Shown: piece after piece, positions 18,771 through 27,220 of the stretch
Layout: each line of letters begins with the position of its first letter
How positions within the stretch are numbered: position 1 is the stretch's first letter
Assembly (NCBI GenBank): GCA_016744695.1
Contig: JADGDV010000014.1
Span: 1-64,000 of the forward strand
DNA from: Hahellaceae bacterium
GTDB taxonomy: Bacteria; Pseudomonadota; Gammaproteobacteria; Pseudomonadales; Oleiphilaceae
Length of the DNA stretch: 64,000 nt
Direction of reading: 5' to 3'
Notes under the pieces: generated by a model
Database searches by the model: none
Told to the model about the DNA's origin: nothing
The model's input: the letters and a program-made list of their open reading frames with translations, nothing else
Program-made: the position numbers and the translations under genes

Positions 18771-19325
18771 TTACTCTACTATGCGCGCGTAACGATAGAG
18801 CTGTGTACTGACTTTAAATCCAGCGCTATCAAGAGTATGTTTATTGAGTTCAAAGGCAATGCGCTTGCTACTTTCAAAAAAATTAATATGCACCCCTTTT
18901 TCTCCGTACCCTTTGTTTGAACTAACGGTGAGTACGCCAAATTCATTTGCACTCCTCAGTAAACTTGCAACGATTTTATCGGGTGAAGGCGGAATATAGA
19001 TAAGATTGCAATCATTTAAACGGGAAGAGCTAACGATGATCGTTTGTACTTTTTTGCCTTTAACTATCTTTCCTGTAAACATTTTTTTAAATTGTTGCGT
19101 TAATGATGGTGAGCTATAGATGCAAACAGTAAAGGAGGTATTTGAGTTTAAGTGGTGCTCTACTGGCCACTCTATGAGGTGGGTGAAGTTCTTAATTAAG
19201 GCAGCCTGAATATCCAAAGGGTCTGTGGCCGCTTTGGCAGGCGAGTAGGAATAGCAAGCGAACAAGGCTATAAACAATAATAGTCGCGTAGTGCTATGTT
19301 CTTTTTCCATTTCTAAGGCATCCAT
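18771..19325 (-). CDS. YfiR family (DUF4154) periplasmic protein
   Basis: A 184-aa protein with a signal peptide (hydrophobic 'LLLFIALFACYSYS', cleavage near 'AKA') and the YfiR/DUF4154 signature: 'IQAALIKNFTHLIEWP', 'FTVCIYSSPSLTQQFKKMF' and 'GEKGVHINFFESSKRIAFEL'. In Pseudomonas aeruginosa YfiR binds the periplasmic part of the diguanylate cyclase YfiN and represses it. ATG codons at 19325 and 19310 are both possible starts. The partner is encoded 7 bases downstream. YfiB, the usual third component, is absent; a TonB-dependent receptor and an acyltransferase lie upstream instead. Confidence 0.88.
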   Translation of the reverse strand: MDALEMEKEHSTTRLLLFIALFACYSYSPAKAATDPLDIQAALIKNFTHLIEWPVEHHLNSNTSFTVCIYSSPSLTQQFKKMFTGKIVKGKKVQTIIVSSSRLNDCNLIYIPPSPDKIVASLLRSANEFGVLTVSSNKGYGEKGVHINFFESSKRIAFELNKHTLDSAGFKVSTQLYRYARIVE

Positions 19326-19417
19326 CCTTTATCTATCTAAATTTAGGCACTTATTCCTCACGCCTACTCCAAGATTGACGTATTTTGGGTGTTGTAGCTC
19401 CATACCTAATGAAACTA

Positions 19418-20179
19418 TCAGGTGACCTGGCTCTCTATAAAGTGGAAGAATTCATTTAACATATCCGGCATTGCCTGGATGTCTTCTTGTAATGATTTAC
19501 GAGAGAACTGATAGACTGCCCGTAAACCATGGTAGTTAGTTATGTCGCTTACTTGATTAAATCTAACTCCCATAGTCGATAAATTTTTAATGAGTTTTGG
19601 TTCTGTTGCGACAAAAATATCCTTTTTTTTGCTTGATAAAAAAATGGCACCTGCCGCCAGATAAAGACTAGGGGCAATAAACGGGAAGCGTCGGTGGAGC
19701 GTTGTGTTTTTTCCTATGGGGTTGAGTTCAGTTGCAAGCCCTTCTTTTGATGACGCCTCTCCAGGGCGTCGCCTAAATTCAGATACAACCGCTACTCTTG
19801 AAATTTCACACACATCATTAGGGTTGATTGAAAGAACATCAACTTGCTCTGGGTATAAAGAATCTGCGCAATGGGTTACAAAAGGAAGCTCCATGCTGGA
19901 AACGGTTTCTGGTAGTGAAATAACACGGATACACCCGACCTTTTCGCCTGTTTGCTTATGACTTAGCAAGCAGTGGCTAGAGTAACGGTCAAACTCGTCT
20001 CGTTCCAAGCCTTGGTGACTCGGTAAGTCATAACCGAATTCTTTACAGTAGACGCCGTAACGAATTCTATATATGTCATTAAGCACTGCACTAGAATCAG
20101 CACGTTGTATTTGGAAAAACTCTTCAAATCCCTTGATCATACTGTTATTTGAATTGTGACTCTTAAGCTGTTCAGCCAT
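19418..20179 (-). CDS. PEP-CTERM/exosortase-associated acyltransferase (N-acyl amino acid synthase-like)
   Basis: The protein (253 aa from the ATG at 20179; another ATG at 20185 is too close to the 'gggag' site) matches the acyltransferase family associated with exosortase systems, related to FeeM-type N-acyl amino acid synthases. Typical parts are 'VLNDIYRIRYGVYCKEFGYD', 'DEFDRYSSHCLL', 'KVGCIRVISLP' and 'VCEISRVAVVSEFRRR'. The fold is GNAT, using acyl-ACP or acyl-CoA. No exosortase or PEP-CTERM protein is in the window. The gene lies 34 bases after a TonB receptor and 92 bases before YfiR, so it is probably in one operon with c-di-GMP signalling. Confidence 0.8.
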   Translation of the reverse strand: MAEQLKSHNSNNSMIKGFEEFFQIQRADSSAVLNDIYRIRYGVYCKEFGYDLPSHQGLERDEFDRYSSHCLLSHKQTGEKVGCIRVISLPETVSSMELPFVTHCADSLYPEQVDVLSINPNDVCEISRVAVVSEFRRRPGEASSKEGLATELNPIGKNTTLHRRFPFIAPSLYLAAGAIFLSSKKKDIFVATEPKLIKNLSTMGVRFNQVSDITNYHGLRAVYQFSRKSLQEDIQAMPDMLNEFFHFIESQVT

Positions 20180-20213
20180 GAACATTTCTCCCTGTTTTTA
20201 AGTGCAATGTTTA

Positions 20214-22247
20214 TCAGCGTTGAACCTTTATAGTCATTGCAACATCAAATTTAATGTCCTGAATACCTTCATAACTATTGGCAATAGACGGTAGAGCATT
20301 ATCTCGATTAAAAATATTTCGTAATGCTAGTCCTATTTGCCAGTTCTCTCTAAATGACTTTTCCATAGTAATATCGGATCGGAAATAGTTTGGTGTATCT
20401 TGTAGATCGAAAGGCGGTAGGGCTTGGTCGCCTGTATAAACATTATTATGAAAGCGGTTGGCGAAAAATATTTCCAATTGTGGCTCTGGCCAGCGATAGC
20501 CTACACCGACATTGACTATGAGCTTGGGGAAGACACTGATCCACTGATTGGTTTCGTTGTTTTCGCTAAAAATATAAGATGCGCTTGTTTCAATAATCCA
20601 TTGATTCAACTGGCTTCTGAGGCTGATTTCACTGCCGCTTGATTGGCTTTCTCCTGAGTTCACATAGCGAGAAGTGAACCCTCCCTGATTAAAAGGTACT
20701 AATGTGATTCGTTCTTGCCAGCGACTGTGAAACAGGGTCCATTCTAGTTCCCACTGTTTTTCACTGTGAACCCAGCTAAGTTCAATGTTTTTCATTTCTT
20801 CAGGGTTTAGGTTTTCTGAGCCTTGAGCAAATGATGTCCCCATAAGCTCTACTGCCGAGGGGGCTCTAAAAGCCTCACCATAGACCAGCTTTACGGCTGT
20901 TGTGTCGGTGGGTTGGTAGATGCCTCCAAGTCTTGGACTAAACTCGTTTCCGAACGTATCGTAATGATCATAGCGGCCTCCCCAGATCATATTCCATTGA
21001 TTTGCCAGTTGTGAGTCGGCATTGATTGATAGGCCAAATAAAGACTGATTAGTATTGCTGTAATCAACGGTTTGTGTCGGGATAATCGTACTTGTATTGA
21101 GGCTGCTGCGTTGTTGGTCGTTGCTTTTGACACCAGCCTGCTCATAATTAGTTTCCATTGACCAGCGTGTGGCCATCGACTCTAGCTCTTGGCGTAGTAT
21201 CAATGAAATGCCCCCACGACTTTCATCGAATTCAGACTTCTCGAGAAGCGTGTCTGACATGAATGGGATCAAAAACTCCTGGCTATGTTCCATTTCCCAG
21301 TAATAAAGTTTGGCTTCAAAATCAATATCATTAGCTAAAGGTTGTTTGTACCCACCGCGCAGCATCCACAGGTTACCATCATGACCACCTCGGTCTTTGT
21401 CGAACGTTGGAAAGGAGGCATTTCCTGCGCCTTGAAAATCATCTGAATCATTGCTGGAGTAATAAATCGCAGCACTCAATCCTTTATTTTCTGCTGTATC
21501 TTGAATAAGGTGCATTATCGCCGTCTGAGAGTCCCAGCTTAGCTCTCTCTGGGATGTGTCGGTAGTACCTTGAGGTGATTGGAAATCGAAGTCTCTATTC
21601 TGATTACCCTCTTGAGATGCGGACAATGATAAGCCCAGAAGCCAGTCGTCACTAAGAGCCTGGCTGGCTTGAAGATTGCCATGATAATAATCATTTGTGC
21701 CTCCAGCGACGTTTGCTTTCGTTGTACCTGACGTGGGTTGCCAGCTTTGATATGACACCGCGGAATGGAATGCATCGCTGCCATATAGTGTGGAGCTAGG
21801 GCCTCGAACTAGCTCGATTCGTTCAAGTGCAGCCAGTTCAATATTGTTAACGGAAAATACATCGGTACCATAAACAAAACTGTTGATTGGAACGTCATCA
21901 AGGAGAGTCGCTCGCCCTCTGGCAGAACCTGAACCATAACCTCTCACTTGTATGGCATTCCCCCCTGTTGGCATAGGTAATACTATAACACCAGGAAGGT
22001 GGTTGAATGCATCAGAGGTTCTTCGTGCTGCTCGTTTTTCCCAGTCTTTTCGATCAATAACGCTAACGCTGCTGGGTGCCGTAAGTCTTGATTCAGAAAA
22101 GTGTGAAGCGGAAGTGATTTGAATTTCAAGTAGCTGCTCTATGTTCAAAGACCAAAGATCAACGGTATCCGAAACCTCTTCTGCTTGTACAAAGGAGGTA
22201 GCAATACTTAGAATGCAGCTAATGCTAGTAATACTTCTTTTTATCAT
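20214..22247 (-). CDS. TonB-dependent outer-membrane receptor
   Basis: A 677-aa receptor with a signal peptide (about residues 1-22, ending 'SFVQAEE'), then a plug domain with 'SRLTAPSSVSVIDRKDWEKR', 'LPGVIVLPMPTGGNAIQVRG', 'LLDDVPINSF' and 'ERIELVRGPSSTLYGSDAFH', followed by the 22-strand barrel with 'SPRLGGIYQPTDTTAVKLVY' and 'RAPSAVELMG'. The early 'LWSLNIEQLLEIQITSAS' is typical of receptors encoded next to YfiR and GGDEF genes. The ligand cannot be read from sequence. It appears to be the first gene of the four-gene operon that runs down to 16739. Confidence 0.9.
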   Translation of the reverse strand: MIKRSITSISCILSIATSFVQAEEVSDTVDLWSLNIEQLLEIQITSASHFSESRLTAPSSVSVIDRKDWEKRAARRTSDAFNHLPGVIVLPMPTGGNAIQVRGYGSGSARGRATLLDDVPINSFVYGTDVFSVNNIELAALERIELVRGPSSTLYGSDAFHSAVSYQSWQPTSGTTKANVAGGTNDYYHGNLQASQALSDDWLLGLSLSASQEGNQNRDFDFQSPQGTTDTSQRELSWDSQTAIMHLIQDTAENKGLSAAIYYSSNDSDDFQGAGNASFPTFDKDRGGHDGNLWMLRGGYKQPLANDIDFEAKLYYWEMEHSQEFLIPFMSDTLLEKSEFDESRGGISLILRQELESMATRWSMETNYEQAGVKSNDQQRSSLNTSTIIPTQTVDYSNTNQSLFGLSINADSQLANQWNMIWGGRYDHYDTFGNEFSPRLGGIYQPTDTTAVKLVYGEAFRAPSAVELMGTSFAQGSENLNPEEMKNIELSWVHSEKQWELEWTLFHSRWQERITLVPFNQGGFTSRYVNSGESQSSGSEISLRSQLNQWIIETSASYIFSENNETNQWISVFPKLIVNVGVGYRWPEPQLEIFFANRFHNNVYTGDQALPPFDLQDTPNYFRSDITMEKSFRENWQIGLALRNIFNRDNALPSIANSYEGIQDIKFDVAMTIKVQR

Positions 22248-22458
22248 TTCGAAGACATCACTGTTAGGGTATCAGGTGATAAGTACCCACTCATTATTAT
22301 TTGAATCTAAAATAAGGTTAGTAGCCTTTTGATAATTCACAAGTACTGAGCGCGTATTGCTTTTGTGTTGTACGATATTACTCTGACATGCTAGCAGTGA
22401 GCATAGGGCGGGGCGTTACAGTGAACGTGTCTGTTAAAGTAAGGCTAACTAGGAATAC

Positions 22459-24681
22459 CTAGCTAGCCACAGATTGTATTCCACGATTAATTAGCTGAAT
22501 AGTTTCGTCGGCAGGTCGAGCCTTTCCAAAGAAAAAGCCTTGTAGTTCATGACAACCAAGACTTTTTAAATAGTTAAGTTGACGGGTTGTTTCAACACCT
22601 TCAGCTACAATATTTAACTTAAGCCCATGGGCCATTGCAATAATGGCGTCGACGATACACGCTTCATTCTCGGAGTTTTGAATGTCATGTACAAATGACT
22701 GATCAACTTTTAAAGTATTGATGGGAAGTTTGTGTAGATAATTTAAAGATGAATAGCCTGTTCCAAAATCATCAATAGCGATTCTAATACCGCTGTCTGA
22801 AAGCTTGCTCAACTTTTGAATCATATGCTCGAGATCATTCATAATAACGTTTTCTGTTAGTTCAATCTCAAGGTTTTCGGGTGGAAAGTTATATGCTTCT
22901 AATTGACTTAATAGTAAGTTTACAAAGCGAGGGTGCTCAACTTGTGATGGTGAGAAGTTAACAGCCAAGCGAATGTCGTGGTGACCGGCTTCAATCCATT
23001 GTTTAACTTCATAGCATGCTGTTTTTAAAACCCATTCACTAATTTCAAATATGAGTTTGGTTTCTTCAGCTAGCGGAAGGAAGTCAGAAGGGTAGATAAT
23101 GCCTTTTTCAGGGTGGTGCCATCGAATAAGTGCTTCAACACCAATTATATCGCCTGTTGCCGCATTTATTTGAGGTTGATAATAAACTCTAAATTCATTG
23201 TTTTCTAAAGCATTACGCATATCACGTTCAGTTTTTAGTCGATTTGAACTGGTCACATTCATCTCGTCAGAGAAAAACTGATACCCGTCTTTACCGCGAC
23301 CTTTAACATGGTACATCGCAATATCCGCATTCTGGATAAGCTGCTCTACGGTGCTTCCTGCTTCTTGATACATTGCAATGCCAACGCTAACACCCACGAA
23401 TACTTCATGTTCACCTAACATAAAGGGCTCTTTGAGTACGTTGATCACTTTACGAGCGATTTTTCGGGCATCTTCTTTTGATGAAATATCAGGTAAAAGT
23501 AAAGTGAATTCATCTCCACCAAAGCGAGAGAGTGTATCGCCTTCACGTAAACAATTTTCTAATCGTATGGATACTGACTGAAGTAAACGATCACCCATGG
23601 CATGCCCTAATGTATCGTTCACGACTTTAAAACGATCAAGGTCAAGAAACATAACAGCTAGATGTTGGGTGTTTCGTTTTGCGTGTGTAATAGCCAAGTT
23701 TAGTCGGTCTTTAAATAAAGCCCGGTTAGGAAGCCTAGTCAGTAGATCGTGATAAGCCTGAAAGTTGATGAATTCTTCAGCTTCTTTTCGTTCTGTGATG
23801 TCCCTAGCGGTGCCGTAGGTACCTATGAGTTTTTTTAGGCCTTTATTAGGCGTACCTTTTAAACCAACAGTACTGCTTTCAATAGGGAATACTGTTATTT
23901 CGAAATATCGGGGAGTGCAGTCGTCGCCTTGAGTTTTTAGATGCAACTCGATGGTTCTTGTAGCTTTACTGCTTTGGCCACCGTTTTCAGTGGCGCTGTG
24001 TTTAAGGGCGTTTTCATTGCCACTATATATGCTGTCTTTGAATGCATAGCTAGCGCGCTCATAGTCTTTTTCATCAACAATGGTTTTGTAGTGTGCTCCA
24101 ATTAATGCTCTTTTTGTATACCCGAGAACCGATTCTATTTTATTGTTCACAAAGGTAAATCGACCTTCTCGATCTAACATAAATACAATATCAGGAGAGC
24201 TGTTAACTATGTAGCGGTGTAATTCTTCTGATTTTTTAAGACGGACTTGCATCGCATTATGTGCTTTTTCAAGCAACTTCTTCTGCAGGGCGTTTTCTAC
24301 GGTTGCCAATAACTCATCTGGAATATAAGGTTTTCTCAGGTAGTCATAAGCCCCGCGGCGAAGCGCTTTACTGACAGCAGTAAATGATGATTCACCACTT
24401 ACAACAATGGTGGCTGCGTCAATTTCATGCTCTGACATGAAATCCATAACGCGATGTCCACTGAAATCACCCATGCGTAAGTCGAGCAGAACAAGGTCAT
24501 ACTGCTGCTTAAGCAGGTATAAACAAGCATTTTTGCCACCCAGTGCTGTATCGACTTGATAGTTATTAGCCATTAACAGTTCTTTTAAACTGCTTAAAAG
24601 CCGTTGCTCATCATCGACTATTAGAAGGCGTGCTTTATTGGTGTTTATTGCCGTGCTGTTGTATCTATTTTCAGCTTTCAT
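22459..24681 (-). CDS. Response regulator with PAS, GGDEF and EAL domains
   Basis: A 740-aa cytoplasmic protein. Receiver at about 17-130 ('LLIVDDEQRLLSSLKEL', phosphoacceptor in 'LVLLDLRMGDFSG'). PAS at about 150-275 ('SSPDIVFMLDREGRFTFVNN'). GGDEF at about 315-470 with active site 'FGGDEFTLLL' and the inhibitory site 'REGD' five residues before it. EAL at about 490-735 with 'EALIRWHHPEKG', 'ENVIMNDLE' and 'AIDDFGTGYSSLNYLHKLP'. All catalytic signatures look intact, so it may make or break down c-di-GMP under phosphorylation control. The natural kinase candidate is the HDOD-GAF-kinase encoded 130 bases upstream on the same strand. Confidence 0.92.
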   Translation of the reverse strand: MKAENRYNSTAINTNKARLLIVDDEQRLLSSLKELLMANNYQVDTALGGKNACLYLLKQQYDLVLLDLRMGDFSGHRVMDFMSEHEIDAATIVVSGESSFTAVSKALRRGAYDYLRKPYIPDELLATVENALQKKLLEKAHNAMQVRLKKSEELHRYIVNSSPDIVFMLDREGRFTFVNNKIESVLGYTKRALIGAHYKTIVDEKDYERASYAFKDSIYSGNENALKHSATENGGQSSKATRTIELHLKTQGDDCTPRYFEITVFPIESSTVGLKGTPNKGLKKLIGTYGTARDITERKEAEEFINFQAYHDLLTRLPNRALFKDRLNLAITHAKRNTQHLAVMFLDLDRFKVVNDTLGHAMGDRLLQSVSIRLENCLREGDTLSRFGGDEFTLLLPDISSKEDARKIARKVINVLKEPFMLGEHEVFVGVSVGIAMYQEAGSTVEQLIQNADIAMYHVKGRGKDGYQFFSDEMNVTSSNRLKTERDMRNALENNEFRVYYQPQINAATGDIIGVEALIRWHHPEKGIIYPSDFLPLAEETKLIFEISEWVLKTACYEVKQWIEAGHHDIRLAVNFSPSQVEHPRFVNLLLSQLEAYNFPPENLEIELTENVIMNDLEHMIQKLSKLSDSGIRIAIDDFGTGYSSLNYLHKLPINTLKVDQSFVHDIQNSENEACIVDAIIAMAHGLKLNIVAEGVETTRQLNYLKSLGCHELQGFFFGKARPADETIQLINRGIQSVAS

Positions 24682-24811
24682 TTTGCCTTTACTGCTATTT
24701 TTAGTACTAGCGAGTACTTTCAGTACTACTCTAGTGTCATTATTGTCATTATGCTGTTCTCCATAACAGTGGTTTATATCCTAACGGTATTTGTTCTCTA
24801 TTTATTGTTCT

Positions 24812-26938
24812 CTATTTATTGTTCTCTATTTCTTGTTCGGGAATAAGGATTTGCATTTCACTTCCCTTATCACTACTTCTGCAACTAATGGTACCTGACA
24901 TATCATTGATTAGATTTTTGCTGATACTTAACCCAAGCCCTGAGTGACCACTTCCTTTTGTGGTGTTAACCGGCTGAAAAAGCTGATTAAGTATATTGTC
25001 AGGTATTCCTGGACCCTGATCTATAATCATAATTTCTACGAAATTCAATCCATTAACATTAACGTTACGCGATGTCTTAATTTTTATTACTCCACCATTT
25101 TCCATGGCTTCAGTCGCGTTTTTTATTAAATTGGTTAGCACTTGTCTCAGGTGATTCCTGCTGCCTTTGAGTCGTTTCAGCTTTTTGTCTAAGCTTAGCT
25201 CACAATCAATGCCGTGACTCAGAAATAGAGAGCCTTCAAACAATGTGCTTAGTTCTCTTATTTCTCGGTTGATATCAACGCCCGGCTCAAGATCTTCCTG
25301 ATTTTGATGTAGGTCCCTTAGTCTTAGAATAATTTGACCTGTGCGGTCGATTTCTTCTCTTAATATATTTATTTCGGGTTGTGCATGATGCTCTTCGCCC
25401 AGCTTAGTGGATAGTGTCTCTAGGTAGTTTCGTACAATACTGAGAGGGTTGTTCGCCTCATGCGCTATTTCACGTACTTTAAGCTGTAACTCTTGATCCA
25501 AATGATTAGGGAGTGGAACCTTATGTTTTTTGACTAAGTTAATGCATGCATTGGCTGCTTCAGATGCAAAATAGTCTAATAATTGAAGTGTGGCAGGGGG
25601 GATTGCTGCATTAGAAAACACCCCCATAATAAGTGCTCCGATGTTTTTGTCATTACATATCATAGGCACACAGATAAAATTTTCACCCCCTGTGAGTCTG
25701 ATAAAATGCTTGTCTATTACAGGTAATCCATCAGTGAATAATGCCTGACTTGAGGTGCATAATATTCTTCGGTTTAGTACTGAACTGGCAATCAGGCTTC
25801 TTTCTGCATGAAGAGGGATTGTAAGCTCTGCCTCTTTTAAATAATGATCAGCTTCGTTTAAATTTCGATATTTTAAACGTCCATCGAGTTCATCAATAAG
25901 CAGCACTTTTGTATTACGGTAGCCAAAGAGTAGTTCAGTAGATTCTTGGATTCCCTGAAAGAGCTGAGGAAAAGAATCTGATTGGGATAGATGTTTGTTT
26001 GCTGTTTGGAGTAGACCAACATTTTTGATTTGATTGGCCAGTTCAGTTTGTTTTGTCTTATCTATTGCTATTGCTTGATCACTTTCACCTTCTTTGCTAA
26101 TTGGAATGTTGAGCGAACTAGCAATATCAACCACTTCATTCTGTATTTGAATGACTATTTCTTTGGTCAATGCGGCAGAAAGGTCAAACATGCTCTCTGC
26201 AATTTCGAAACTAGCAGGGTTTTTAAGTGCATTGTCTTTGCTTAGCTGGCTTGATAAAAATATTAATTTTACCAAGTGGTGTGCGTCTAATACTGACTTT
26301 AGCGGTGCGTGGTGAAATCGAATTGCATCCGATGCAAAGTCACCTAAGCTCCATTCATCAGCAAGCCAGGCTCCGACATCGCTGTGGTTAGTCAGAAATA
26401 GCTCGTTCTCAAGCTCAACTTGGTCTAAATGTGCTCCACTATGTTGGAGCACTTCTGCATATTCTTCAGGGTGATTCGTTTCAAGAACCAGCTCCCCAAT
26501 GTTGTGAAGGAGACCGGTTAAATATGCTTGCTCCGGGTTGGGGTAACTGGTTAGCGTTGCTAGTGTTTTTGCTAAAAGTGCACAGGCAAGAGATTGCTTC
26601 CAAAATTGCTTAAGGTATTCAGTATGGTTGGTGTTAAACCCTGAGAAAAATTGCTGTACAGATGCAGTAATTACAATGGTTTTTATGGTTTCTGTACCCA
26701 GAACCAATAATGCCCGCTCAAGTGAGTTTATCTTGCTTGATCTGGCATAAAATGATGAGTTCGCCAGTGATATTATTCTAGCTGTAATGGCTGCATCACG
26801 ACTGATAATATCGGATATCTGCTGAAAATTTGCCGTGCTGCTTTGGCAGGCCGCCAGCATTTCCACCAGAATATGAGGGAGCGAAGGTAGCTTGTTGACC
26901 TTTAGTTCCTCAAAAATAGTATCTGGGTTAGTTGTCAT
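24812..26938 (-). CDS. HDOD-GAF-histidine kinase fusion protein
   Basis: A 708-aa soluble protein. An HDOD domain occupies about residues 10-210 ('LPSLPHILVEMLAACQSS', 'IISRDAAITARIISLANSSF', 'GLLHNIGELVL'). A GAF-like domain lies at about 320-470. The kinase has phosphoacceptor box 'REIAHEANNPLSIVRNYLE' near 495 and ATPase boxes 'LTNLIKNATEAM', 'DQGPGIPDNIL' and 'SGHSGLGLSISKNLI'. HDOD domains are usually regulatory modules without HD phosphohydrolase activity. It probably phosphorylates the REC-PAS-GGDEF-EAL protein encoded next to it; that is inferred from position. Confidence 0.88.
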   Translation of the reverse strand: MTTNPDTIFEELKVNKLPSLPHILVEMLAACQSSTANFQQISDIISRDAAITARIISLANSSFYARSSKINSLERALLVLGTETIKTIVITASVQQFFSGFNTNHTEYLKQFWKQSLACALLAKTLATLTSYPNPEQAYLTGLLHNIGELVLETNHPEEYAEVLQHSGAHLDQVELENELFLTNHSDVGAWLADEWSLGDFASDAIRFHHAPLKSVLDAHHLVKLIFLSSQLSKDNALKNPASFEIAESMFDLSAALTKEIVIQIQNEVVDIASSLNIPISKEGESDQAIAIDKTKQTELANQIKNVGLLQTANKHLSQSDSFPQLFQGIQESTELLFGYRNTKVLLIDELDGRLKYRNLNEADHYLKEAELTIPLHAERSLIASSVLNRRILCTSSQALFTDGLPVIDKHFIRLTGGENFICVPMICNDKNIGALIMGVFSNAAIPPATLQLLDYFASEAANACINLVKKHKVPLPNHLDQELQLKVREIAHEANNPLSIVRNYLETLSTKLGEEHHAQPEINILREEIDRTGQIILRLRDLHQNQEDLEPGVDINREIRELSTLFEGSLFLSHGIDCELSLDKKLKRLKGSRNHLRQVLTNLIKNATEAMENGGVIKIKTSRNVNVNGLNFVEIMIIDQGPGIPDNILNQLFQPVNTTKGSGHSGLGLSISKNLINDMSGTISCRSSDKGSEMQILIPEQEIENNK

Positions 26939-27220
26939 GCCTGAACTCTAGTCATAAATGCATAGCTTCTTTGGTTTATTATTTTTATTTTCGTGTGTGA
27001 CCGTTTGATTAAATGTAGATCAACTATTGAACAATTCTATAAGAGGATAGTAATGAATATTCTTTACAAATTAAAGGCTTGTTGACGTTATTTTACATGA
27101 ATTATAGGAACTACTGTGCAAAAAATGAATTAGTAGTCATTATTATTTCTTTTTTATAAAATCGATTCATTATAGAATGCAAGCAAATGTGATAACTATA
27201 ATAATAGCAGTACCATCTAT

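Noticed and set aside
24790-24840. Short direct repeats of 'tattgttctcta' after the HDOD-kinase gene
   Set aside because: Three tandem copies of a 12- to 17-base unit near the stop are visible, but they are short and A+T rich, and are most simply explained by slippage.
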